From NCBI GenBank assembly GCA_047602575.1, contig JASGGY010000005.1, forward strand, positions 62,001-126,000: 64,000 bases of DNA, read 5' to 3'. A model generated the notes under the pieces. It searched no databases, was not told the DNA's origin, and saw only the letters and a program-made list of their open reading frames with translations. This DNA comes from UBA1366 sp047602575 (lineage in GTDB: Bacteria > Bacillota > Clostridia > Oscillospirales > Ruminococcaceae). A program made the position numbers and the translations under genes. Positions 42,742-49,375 of the stretch are shown one piece after another. Position 1 is the stretch's first letter. Each line of letters starts with the position of its first letter.

Positions 42742-42771
42742 GTGCGGCGTGCCTGAAGGCATCGCCCGCAC
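42742..42771 (+). promoter_or_regulatory. Hairpin in front of the corA ribosome site
   Basis: GTGCGGCG and CGCCCGCAC form the outer stem, TGCC and GGCA the inner stem around TGAA. It ends just before GAAAGGA, the corA ribosome site. There is no T run, so it more likely affects translation or leader folding than termination. Confidence 0.5.
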
Positions 42772-42790
42772 GCGAAAGGACTGGTCTGAT

Positions 42791-43711
42791 ATGATAATGT
42801 TTTACAAAACCATCGGCAACGCGCTCGTCGCGCTCGACGCGCCCGCTCCGGGCTGCTGGATCTCCGTGACCGAACCCACGGAAGCCGAAATCCGCAGCCT
42901 AATCGAAGAATACGGTCTTGACAGCGGCTTCGTTCGGTCGTCGCTCGATGAGGAGGAAAGCTCCCGCGTTGAGATTGAAGACGATCAGACGCTGATCATC
43001 GTCGATACCGCCGTCGCCGAAACCCAGAGCGAGAACACCGTGGTTTACTACACCATGCCGGTGGGTATTATTACAACCGAACACTATGTGTTCACCGTTT
43101 CGCTGCGCCAGAATTCCGTTTTGTCGGAAATTGCCGGCGGGGCGGTCCGCAACCTGCAGACGCATCTGAAAACGCGGTTTGTGCTGCAATGCCTGCTGCG
43201 CATCACGGCGCGGTTTCTGCAATACCTCAAGCAGATTGACAAGATTTCCTATCAGATGGAGCAGCAGCTCCACGGCTCGATGAAAAACAAAGAGCTGATC
43301 CAGCTTTTGGGGCTGGAAAAGTCGCTCGTGTATTTCTCCACCTCGCTCAAAGCAAACGATGTCACGCTTGAACGCATCCTGCGCGGGCGCGTTATCAAGC
43401 TCTATGAGGAGGATCAGGACTTACTCGAGGACGTCCTCATCGAGGTCAAGCAGGCAATCGAGATGGCGAACATCTACTCCGGCATTCTCTCGGGCATGAT
43501 GGACGCGTTTGCGTCGGTGATTTCGCACAACCTCAACACCGTTATGTGGCGGCTGACGGTCATTACCATTATTATGGCGATTCCTACAATGGTTTTCAGC
43601 TTTTTTGGAATGAACACGAAGCTCCCGATCAGCAACACCTGGATGGCGATGGGGATCGCCGTCGTACTGACCGGCGTGATTTCGATGATATTGCTGAAAA
43701 GCAAGAAATAG
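42791..43711 (+). CDS. CorA-family divalent cation transporter
   Basis: A 306-residue protein with a large cytoplasmic N-terminal part (coiled-coil rich after residue 140) and two C-terminal transmembrane helices. The pore motif GMN is in SFFGMNTKLPISN. CorA proteins form pentamers that take up Mg2+ or Co2+. The ATG at 42791 is about 10 bases after GAAAGGA; the open frame reaches back to 42749. It has its own promoter and a leader ORF. Confidence 0.92.
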   Translation: MIMFYKTIGNALVALDAPAPGCWISVTEPTEAEIRSLIEEYGLDSGFVRSSLDEEESSRVEIEDDQTLIIVDTAVAETQSENTVVYYTMPVGIITTEHYVFTVSLRQNSVLSEIAGGAVRNLQTHLKTRFVLQCLLRITARFLQYLKQIDKISYQMEQQLHGSMKNKELIQLLGLEKSLVYFSTSLKANDVTLERILRGRVIKLYEEDQDLLEDVLIEVKQAIEMANIYSGILSGMMDAFASVISHNLNTVMWRLTVITIIMAIPTMVFSFFGMNTKLPISNTWMAMGIAVVLTGVISMILLKSKK

Positions 43712-43996
43712 ATTTGTAAAAAACGCTGAAAATTCAACCATTATATGAAAAAACCATTGCACATTCCTGTATATTATTGTATAGTAAAGATAATCGCGGA
43801 CTATCAAGCACAGTCACTTTCGCAGACGCATTTGACCGAAAATTTCGGACAAAACGCGTTTTCGTGCTTTTTTTCACGAAAAAACCAGACCGTAATTGTA
43901 TATTTCGCAGAAAATGTTAAGAACCCGCAAAGATGGTTGCACAGCCCCTTGTTTTCCTGTATAATAGAAGAAACAAAGCTTTAGGAGGGTGTATCA
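43712..43996 (+). promoter_or_regulatory. Tandem promoters upstream of divIVA
   Basis: Promoter 1: TTGCAC (43757-43762), 17 bases, TATAGT (43780-43785). Promoter 2: TTGCAC (43937-43942), 17 bases, TATAAT (43960-43965). Between them lie hairpins CCGAAAATTTCGG and TTTTCGTG..CACGAAAA. GGAGGG precedes the divIVA start. A 79-codon open frame here has no ribosome site and is not called. Confidence 0.7.
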
Positions 43997-45433
43997 ATGG
44001 CCGGAAATGGTTATCTGAAAACCGTCAGCTTCGGTGGCTTTGATAAGAAGGACGTTTTAAATTACATAGACGACCTGACATCAAAGATTTACAGACTGGA
44101 AACAGAACTGACGGAGAAAAACGAAGCAGTTGAGAAGCTGCAGGCTGCCGGCGGCAAGGTTGCCGCGAATTTCAAGGGCAAGGAAGAGCTGGAGAAAAAG
44201 CTCGAGGAAAGCAAAAATAAGATTTCCGAACTCATGGGCTCATCGGATACCCTCAAACTGGAGCTTACCAATTATAAGAGCGAAGCCGATGCAAAGGACG
44301 CGGAGCTTGAAAAAATCAAGGCGGAGGTTGAGGATCTCAAAGAGAAGCTGACCAACGCCGAAGCAAACGCGGGCAGCGGCTCGTCGGTGTCAAGCTTTGA
44401 CATTGGAAGCGTGTTCATCGAAGCGAAAAATTCTGCGGACAAAATCGTTCAGGAAGCCAAAAAGGCAGCCAAGCAGATGGAAACCGAGGCAAAGGATCTC
44501 CAGAACCAGATGCTCGACGAAGCCAACACCCAGGCGGAGCGCATTGTTGTTGAGGCAAACAAGGAATCCGAAACCATGATGACAACCGCGAAGTCCACAT
44601 CGGAAGCCATGATGGCTGCGGCAAAGAGCGAGTCCACCAAGATGATGGAAAAGGCAACTGTCGAGTCTGCCGCGATGCTGGAAAAAGCAAGAACCGATTC
44701 CACGTCGATGCTCGAAAAAGCACGCTCAGAATCCACGGCGATGCTCGAAAACGCGAAGAACGATGCCGAGAACATCAAGCAGAAATCCGCCGGTCTGCGC
44801 ACTGCGGTGCAGTCGGAATTCTCAAACCTCGATGCAAATCTCTCCAAGGTTGCCTCGATGCTCAACCAGCTGTTCGGCGACAGTCTTGTAAAATGCGATA
44901 CCGCAAAGGGACTGGTCAGAGAAGGGCTGAAGCTTGTTGATGGTAAACGGGATTTTAATTACGGGTCGAAAGGAAGTGATGAAAACAATAATACAAATTA
45001 TGTAAACGAAATCAACGACAATTTTCTACAGGATGACCAAGCTTCCGCAGAAAAGCGCCATGCCGACGAACGCAAAGCCGCCGAGGAAAAGCGCATAGCC
45101 GACGCGCACAAAGCCGCCGAGGAAAAGCGCATAGCCGATGCGCGCAAAGCCATTGAGGAGAAGCGTCAGGCACAAGCAGCGCTGAAAGCCGCCGAAGAAA
45201 AACAGTTCGCCGAGGAGCAGAAAGCTGCCGAGGCGCAGCGTTTGGCAGACGAGCAGAAAGCCGCAGCGGAAAAAACCGCACAGACAAAGTCTGCGCCGAC
45301 GAAATCCGCACTGCTCAAGCAGAATAAGCTCGACATCGATATGATGGATTCTTTGAAAAAACGCATCCAATCAGGCAGCGAGCAGAAACCGGCGGACAGC
45401 GACGACGAATTCCTCCAAAAATGGAAATCCTGA
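43997..45433 (+). CDS. divIVA: DivIVA-domain coiled-coil protein
   Basis: A 478-residue protein. The first 60 residues (YLKTVSFGGFDKKDVLNYIDDLTSKIYRLETEL) resemble the membrane-binding DivIVA/GpsB start. A long coiled coil follows (to about 300) with repeated EKAR.[ED]S[TS].ML blocks, and then Lys/Glu/Ala repeats (AAEEKRIADA, three or more copies, about residues 350-385). It is much longer than B. subtilis DivIVA (164). Such proteins mark poles and septa; extended forms may be cytoskeletal. It has two upstream promoters. Confidence 0.85.
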   Translation: MAGNGYLKTVSFGGFDKKDVLNYIDDLTSKIYRLETELTEKNEAVEKLQAAGGKVAANFKGKEELEKKLEESKNKISELMGSSDTLKLELTNYKSEADAKDAELEKIKAEVEDLKEKLTNAEANAGSGSSVSSFDIGSVFIEAKNSADKIVQEAKKAAKQMETEAKDLQNQMLDEANTQAERIVVEANKESETMMTTAKSTSEAMMAAAKSESTKMMEKATVESAAMLEKARTDSTSMLEKARSESTAMLENAKNDAENIKQKSAGLRTAVQSEFSNLDANLSKVASMLNQLFGDSLVKCDTAKGLVREGLKLVDGKRDFNYGSKGSDENNNTNYVNEINDNFLQDDQASAEKRHADERKAAEEKRIADAHKAAEEKRIADARKAIEEKRQAQAALKAAEEKQFAEEQKAAEAQRLADEQKAAAEKTAQTKSAPTKSALLKQNKLDIDMMDSLKKRIQSGSEQKPADSDDEFLQKWKS

Positions 45434-45506
45434 TTTTTCATAATGCTCATGCGCTGCGGCTGTCGCGCCGCAGCTTTATTTTTAGGGTGTCAAAGGAACT
45501 GGTTTC

Positions 45507-46067
45507 ATGCCTGCGATTTATGAACTGAACACCGCCGATTTGAGAGAAGCGGCGAAAACACTGCGTTGCGGCGACAAGATTTTTCTTTCGGGAACGGTCT
45601 ATACCGCCCGCGATGCGGCGCATAAAAAAATCAATGCGCTGCTGGACGCGGGGGAAGCCCTGCCGTTTCCGCTTGCGGGCGCAGTGATTTACTATGCGGG
45701 ACCCACGCCCGCGCCCGACGGCAAGCCGATCGGCTCGTGTGGCCCGACCACCTCCGGACGCATGGACGTTTATTCGCCGCGCCTGCTGGATCTGGGGCTT
45801 GCGGCGATGATCGGCAAGGGCGAGCGCAGCGACGCGGTGCGGAATGCGATCATTCGCAACCGCGCACTGTATCTGTGCGCGGTGGGTGGTGCCGGCGCGC
45901 TGGCGGCAAGGTGCATCAAAGAATGCACGGTCATCGCGTTTGCGGAGCTGGGCTGTGAGTCGGTGAAACGCCTAACACTTGCGCGTTTTCCGCTGGTTGT
46001 GGCAAACGACGCAGCGGGTGGGGATATTTTCCTGTCTGGCAAACAGGCATACGGCGCAGCGATTTAA
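45507..46067 (+). CDS. Class I fumarase / tartrate dehydratase beta-type subunit
   Basis: A 186-residue protein matching the C-terminal (beta) domain of Fe-S hydro-lyases: DKIFLSGTVYTARDAAHKKI, GPTTSGRMDVYSPRLLDLGL, IGKGERSDAVRNAI, and FAELGCESVKRLTL. Two-subunit class I fumarases need an alpha chain carrying the Fe-S cluster, and none is found in this window. So it is either one half of a split operon or has another use. AAGGA is 9 bases upstream. Confidence 0.88.
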   Translation: MPAIYELNTADLREAAKTLRCGDKIFLSGTVYTARDAAHKKINALLDAGEALPFPLAGAVIYYAGPTPAPDGKPIGSCGPTTSGRMDVYSPRLLDLGLAAMIGKGERSDAVRNAIIRNRALYLCAVGGAGALAARCIKECTVIAFAELGCESVKRLTLARFPLVVANDAAGGDIFLSGKQAYGAAI

Positions 46068-46150
46068 CGCCCAAAAAGTGCATTGCTGAAGCCTCCATTG
46101 CCCGTAAAACGCTGCGCGAAAATTCTGTGTAAATTTTTTTCAAAAAATGC

Positions 46151-46179
46151 TTGACAGATTTATTATTCTGTGGTACAAT
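46151..46179 (+). promoter_or_regulatory. Promoter of the sigH-like gene
   Basis: TTGACA (46151-46156), a 17-base spacer and TACAAT (46174-46179). Confidence 0.8.
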
Positions 46180-46213
46180 GTGATTGTGACTATTTCTGGT
46201 GGTGTGATATGCC

Positions 46214-46801
46214 GTGCAGAATCGTGATGATGCGCAACTCAACAAACTGACGGACGAGCAGCTTGCCCCGCTGGCACGTGCGGGCAAAGACGCGTTCACC
46301 ATTTTGGTTACACGCTATATCGGCTGGATCGATGCCTCCGCTCATAATTTTGCGGGCGGTTACGCCGATGCGACGGATTTGTCACAAGAAGGTTTAATGG
46401 CGCTGCTCGACGCAGTGAGAACTTATTCGTCAGAAAAAGACGCCAAGTTTTCCACCTATGCAGCGGTTTGCATCAGAAACCGGATGCTGTCTAGCCTCAA
46501 AAAAACCAAGCGCCTCGTTGCCAACGACGAAAGTGTCTACGCCGATCCGGAAAGCTTTTCTGAGTACCGTGCGGCGGCGACTCCCGAGAGCATCATGCTC
46601 GATAACGAGAAGCTGATAGAGCTTCATCAAAAAATCATCTCCTCTCTTTCAGAGAAAGAATGGCAAGTGTTTCAGTTATTCCTTACAGGTTCTGCTTACA
46701 GCCGGATTGCTTCGCAGCTCGGTGTGCCGCTGAAGTCCGTCGACAACGCTATGCAACGGATCAGGCGCAAGCTAAAATCGGTTTTGAGGACGGATTGCTG
46801 A
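46214..46801 (+). CDS. SigH-like RNA polymerase sigma factor
   Basis: A 195-residue sigma factor: DEQLAPLARAGKDAFTILVTRY, DLSQEGLMALLDAVRTY, FSTYAAVCIRNRMLSSLKKTK, and the region-4 end PLKSVDNAMQRIRRKLKSVL, all close to the early-sporulation factor SigH. The GTG start has only a weak GGTGG upstream, and a 13-codon ORF (ATG at 46209, ending TGA at 46250) overlaps the start out of frame, which may limit its translation. Function in sporulation entry is inferred. Confidence 0.85.
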   Translation: MQNRDDAQLNKLTDEQLAPLARAGKDAFTILVTRYIGWIDASAHNFAGGYADATDLSQEGLMALLDAVRTYSSEKDAKFSTYAAVCIRNRMLSSLKKTKRLVANDESVYADPESFSEYRAAATPESIMLDNEKLIELHQKIISSLSEKEWQVFQLFLTGSAYSRIASQLGVPLKSVDNAMQRIRRKLKSVLRTDC

Positions 46802-46962
46802 CACCATGCCGGCGGGAAAACCGCGCGGCGCCTCTTTATTCGGATTTTACGCATTTGCGTTGATCATCATATGGCCAAGTAGCTTAATTACAGAGCGTTG
46901 TTTATCAAAGGTGTCGGTGAAAGTCCGACTAGGCACATTTTAACTTAAGCGAGGGAAAATCT
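46802..46962 (+). ncRNA. Possible structured leader of the zinc-ribbon gene
   Basis: A D-arm-like hairpin GCTT (46882-46885) / GAGC (46893-46896) and a T-arm-like hairpin GTCGG (46913-46917), 7-base loop TGAAAGT, CCGAC (46925-46929) lie in tRNA-like order. No acceptor stem pairs, so it is not a tRNA. It might be a structured 5' leader. The evidence is limited to these two helices. Confidence 0.35.
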
Positions 46963-47241
46963 ATGTTCGAAGACAAAACACTGGTATGCAAGGACTGCGG
47001 AAGCGATTTCACATTTACCGCAGGAGAGCAGGAATTCTATGCAGAAAAGGGATTCGTAAACGAACCCCAGAGATGCAAGGGATGCAGAGACTCCAGAAAG
47101 AATTCCGGCAAGCAGGAAAGAGAAATGTTCGCAGCAACTTGCGCATCTTGCGGCAAAGAGGCAAAAGTGCCTTTCAGACCCCGTGAAGATCGTCCTGTAT
47201 ACTGCAGCGAATGCTTCGCAAAGATGAAGGAAGGCTATTAA
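46963..47241 (+). CDS. Small zinc-ribbon protein
   Basis: A 92-residue protein with four Cys-x2-Cys pairs: CKDCG, CKGC, CASCG and CSEC, enough for two zinc sites. The centre is rich in Lys/Arg (RKNSGKQERE). Family members are common in Clostridia and of unknown function; nucleic acid or ribosome binding is possible. GCGAGGG precedes the start and a terminator follows. Confidence 0.85.
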   Translation: MFEDKTLVCKDCGSDFTFTAGEQEFYAEKGFVNEPQRCKGCRDSRKNSGKQEREMFAATCASCGKEAKVPFRPREDRPVYCSECFAKMKEGY

Positions 47242-47263
47242 TAGTATCTTCACCGACTCTTTC

Positions 47264-47298
47264 AACCGCCCGTAAAAACGGGCGGTTTTACTTTTTTC
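47264..47298 (+). terminator. Terminator after the zinc-ribbon gene
   Basis: AACCGCCCG and CGGGCGGTT pair around TAAAAA, followed by a T-rich run. Confidence 0.9.
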
Positions 47299-47334
47299 AC
47301 TTGACATATTCACACAAGTTGTCAGGCATGATGC

Positions 47335-47363
47335 TTGCTTTTCATACAATTTTAGGTTATAAT
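47335..47363 (+). promoter_or_regulatory. Promoter of the DUF1858-trmK-nif3 unit
   Basis: TTGCTT (47335-47340), a 17-base spacer and TATAAT (47358-47363). Confidence 0.7.
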
Positions 47364-47427
47364 AAGAGATACAATACGGAAATGTCGCAGCGTTATACCG
47401 GTATTTCCGACAGAAAGGATGATCCAT

Positions 47428-47634
47428 ATGGCATTTGAAGTAACCGAAGATACCATCATCGGCGACGTCCTCGACGCCGATTTCGACACAGCACCCTATT
47501 TCCTTGAGATGGGAATGCATTGCCTTGGCTGCCCGGCTTCCCGCGGGGAAACCATTGAGCAGGCTTGCGCCGTTCACGGCGTGAGTGCGGAGGAACTCAT
47601 CGAAAAGCTCAACACACACTTTGCAAAAGCCTAA
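47428..47634 (+). CDS. DUF1858-domain protein
   Basis: A 68-residue protein: TEDTIIGDVLDADFDTAPYF, MGMHCLGCPASRGETIEQAC, VSAEELIEKLN. The Cys-x2-Cys in CLGCP is typical of DUF1858/ScdA N-terminal-like proteins, linked to hybrid-cluster and iron-sulfur or redox proteins. The ATG at 47428 is 8 bases after AAAGGA. It is followed by a structured leader and trmK. Confidence 0.88.
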   Translation: MAFEVTEDTIIGDVLDADFDTAPYFLEMGMHCLGCPASRGETIEQACAVHGVSAEELIEKLNTHFAKA

Positions 47635-47759
47635 TTGTGACATATCTCCCATCAGTCAGCTTATCTGTGCGGAATTCCGGCGCAGGTCGGCTGCTTGTAC
47701 GCCGGACGGACAAATTCCGTACGGCGACGACAGATTTGGAAAGAGAGGGCGTAGCATTG
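47635..47759 (+). promoter_or_regulatory. Structured intergenic leader before trmK
   Basis: An outer stem TGCGGAATT (47668-47676) / AATTCCGTA (47713-47721) encloses an inner stem CCGGCG (47677-47682) / CGCCGG (47700-47705). GAGAGGG follows before the trmK ATG. No ORF is supported. Confidence 0.45.
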
Positions 47760-48446
47760 ATGAACAACAGGCTGCTTTCCTGCGCTGAATTGGTGACGGG
47801 GAGAGCACGCGCGGTCGATGTCGGAACCGACCATGCACACCTTGCCTGCCATTTGGTGGAACAGGAAATCTGCGCCGGTGTGACTGCCTGCGACATCAAC
47901 GAGGGTCCGCTTGCGGTTGCGCGGGAAAGCGTCCGCATACACGGCTTTGAAGACAAAATTACGATTATCCGAACAGACGGACTCAACGGAATCGACGGAG
48001 CGGATGTTTCCGATGTGATCATTGCCGGAATGGGCGGAGAATTGATAGCGAAAATTCTCGATCGCTGCGTTTGGGTAAAAAACGCAGAGGTCAACCTTGT
48101 TTTACAACCGATGAGCCGGATTTCCCTGCTGCGCCGCTGGCTTTACGCAAACGGCTTCGTAATTAAGGACGAGCGCACAAGCACCGATGGAAAGTTCGTC
48201 TACACCGCGATGCGCGCGTGCTTCAGCGGCAGAAAGAAGCAGCTCGACGCGTTTACCGCTTACTGCGGCAAGTTGGATTTCTCCAACACCAGTGACCGTG
48301 CTTTTTTAAAACGTCAGGCGGATAAGTTATTTGCCGCCGCGGAGGGGATGCAGAAATCCGTCCGCAAAACCCGCGAAGCGCGGGAGATCATGCTCACGGC
48401 GGAGAAAATTTATAACCGACTTTCCGTTGCCGGAAAATCGGAATGA
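47760..48446 (+). CDS. trmK: tRNA (adenine22-N1)-methyltransferase
   Basis: A 228-residue class I SAM-dependent enzyme: RARAVDVGTDHAHLACHLVE (SAM site), VTACDINEGPLAVARES, IAGMGGELIAKIL, and LQPMSRISLLRRWLYANGF. It matches the YqfN/TrmK family, which makes m1A22 in bacterial tRNA. It lies 12 bases before the Nif3-like gene, the usual neighbour in Firmicutes. The frame is open back to 47565, but the ATG at 47760 begins the conserved part. Confidence 0.92.
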   Translation: MNNRLLSCAELVTGRARAVDVGTDHAHLACHLVEQEICAGVTACDINEGPLAVARESVRIHGFEDKITIIRTDGLNGIDGADVSDVIIAGMGGELIAKILDRCVWVKNAEVNLVLQPMSRISLLRRWLYANGFVIKDERTSTDGKFVYTAMRACFSGRKKQLDAFTAYCGKLDFSNTSDRAFLKRQADKLFAAAEGMQKSVRKTREAREIMLTAEKIYNRLSVAGKSE

Positions 48447-48458
48447 CGCGGAGGCGCT

Positions 48459-49232
48459 ATGACCACTGTCGGCGGGATTTTTGAAGCAATCAACGGCATT
48501 GCGCCGTTTTCAACCCAGCAAAGCTATGACAACAGCGGGCTGCTGGTCGGCGGCGCGCAGGCACAGGCGCAGAAGCTTCTCATTGCGCTCGACATCACAG
48601 CGCCGGTTGCCGCGGAAGCGGTCGGCGGCGGGTTCGACCTTGTGATTGCGCACCATCCGGTGATTTTTTCGCCGTTGAAAGAACTTGATCCGGCGCATCC
48701 GGCGGTTGTGCTGGCGCGGCATGGGATCGCGGCGATCTGCGCGCACACCAATTTTGACAGTGCGAAAAACGGTATGTCAGACGCGTTTTGCAAAGCACTC
48801 GGCCTGGGTGAGTCCAGTGAGCCGCTTGCGGTTGAGGAAGGTCGGCCGTTGGGCGGAATCATTGACGCGGCATGTGCAATGCAGGCAAACGATCTGGCGG
48901 AGCTGCTGAAAACGCGTCTTGACGCACGTGTCGTCCGGTACATCTCCGGCGGAAAGCCGATCCGAAAAATCGCGTTTTGTGCAGGGAGCGGCGGGAGCAA
49001 TTTTGCGGATGCGCTCGCAAAAAAATGCGACGCGTTCATCACCGGCGACATCAAACACAGCGTTTTTGTCGAAGCGGAAAATGCCGGTATCGCGTTGTTT
49101 GACGCGGGGCATTTCCATACGGAATTTGTGTTCTGCGCGGCGATGGAGCGGTTTCTCAAAGCGGCATTTCCGACGCTGGAAATACAAATTTCCCAAAAGA
49201 ACCGTCCGCCGGAATGCGTATCATTCAATTAA
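48459..49232 (+). CDS. Nif3-like dinuclear metal-centre protein
   Basis: A 257-residue protein of the Nif3/YqfO family: YDNSGLLVGGAQAQAQKLLI, DLVIAHHPVIFSPLKEL (metal-binding His), ICAHTNFDSAKNGMSDAF, and DAGHFHTEFVFCAAMERFL. These hexamers hold two metal ions and have been linked to GTP cyclohydrolase-like or regulatory roles; the true function is unsettled. It lacks the PII-like insert found in some longer homologues. Preceded by GGAGG. Confidence 0.92.
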   Translation: MTTVGGIFEAINGIAPFSTQQSYDNSGLLVGGAQAQAQKLLIALDITAPVAAEAVGGGFDLVIAHHPVIFSPLKELDPAHPAVVLARHGIAAICAHTNFDSAKNGMSDAFCKALGLGESSEPLAVEEGRPLGGIIDAACAMQANDLAELLKTRLDARVVRYISGGKPIRKIAFCAGSGGSNFADALAKKCDAFITGDIKHSVFVEAENAGIALFDAGHFHTEFVFCAAMERFLKAAFPTLEIQISQKNRPPECVSFN

Positions 49233-49237
49233 TATCA

Positions 49238-49267
49238 AAAGCGTGACAATTTGCTCACGCTTTTCTT
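49238..49267 (+). terminator. Terminator after the Nif3-like gene
   Basis: GCGTGA (49241-49246) and TCACGC (49255-49260) form a hairpin followed by TTTT. Confidence 0.75.
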
Positions 49268-49271
49268 GTAT

Positions 49272-49375
49272 ATCAAAGCGTTTGGCAAACAACCTGATTA
49301 TGAAACGAAAGAGAGGTGCAAGCCCATGCGACGTGCAGTTTTTCACAAGCTGCGCAGCTCGCGCGTGGGCGCACG
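49272..49375 (+). promoter_or_regulatory. rqcH leader: RCxP-type cis element, copy 3
   Basis: It starts ATCAAAGCG, like the murE copy. The core is GAGAGGTGCAAGCCCATGCG (49311-49330). In the reading frame of the inner ATG (49326) the peptide is ERCKPMRRAVFHK. This 24-codon ORF runs out of frame past the rqcH start. A hairpin GCCCATGCG (49322-49330) / CGCGTGGGC (49362-49370) ends 5 bases before the rqcH ATG. No promoter was found after the terminator. Confidence 0.6.

Noticed and set aside
42749..42790. In-frame upstream start of the CorA-type gene
   Set aside because: It lies in the leader hairpin, has no ribosome site, and the family start fits 42791.
43745..43984. 79-codon open frame before divIVA
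   Set aside because: No ribosome site, no recognisable pattern, and it overlaps two promoters.
46872..46945. A tRNA gene
   Set aside because: D-like and T-like arms are present, but the 7-base acceptor stem and a 5-base anticodon stem do not pair.
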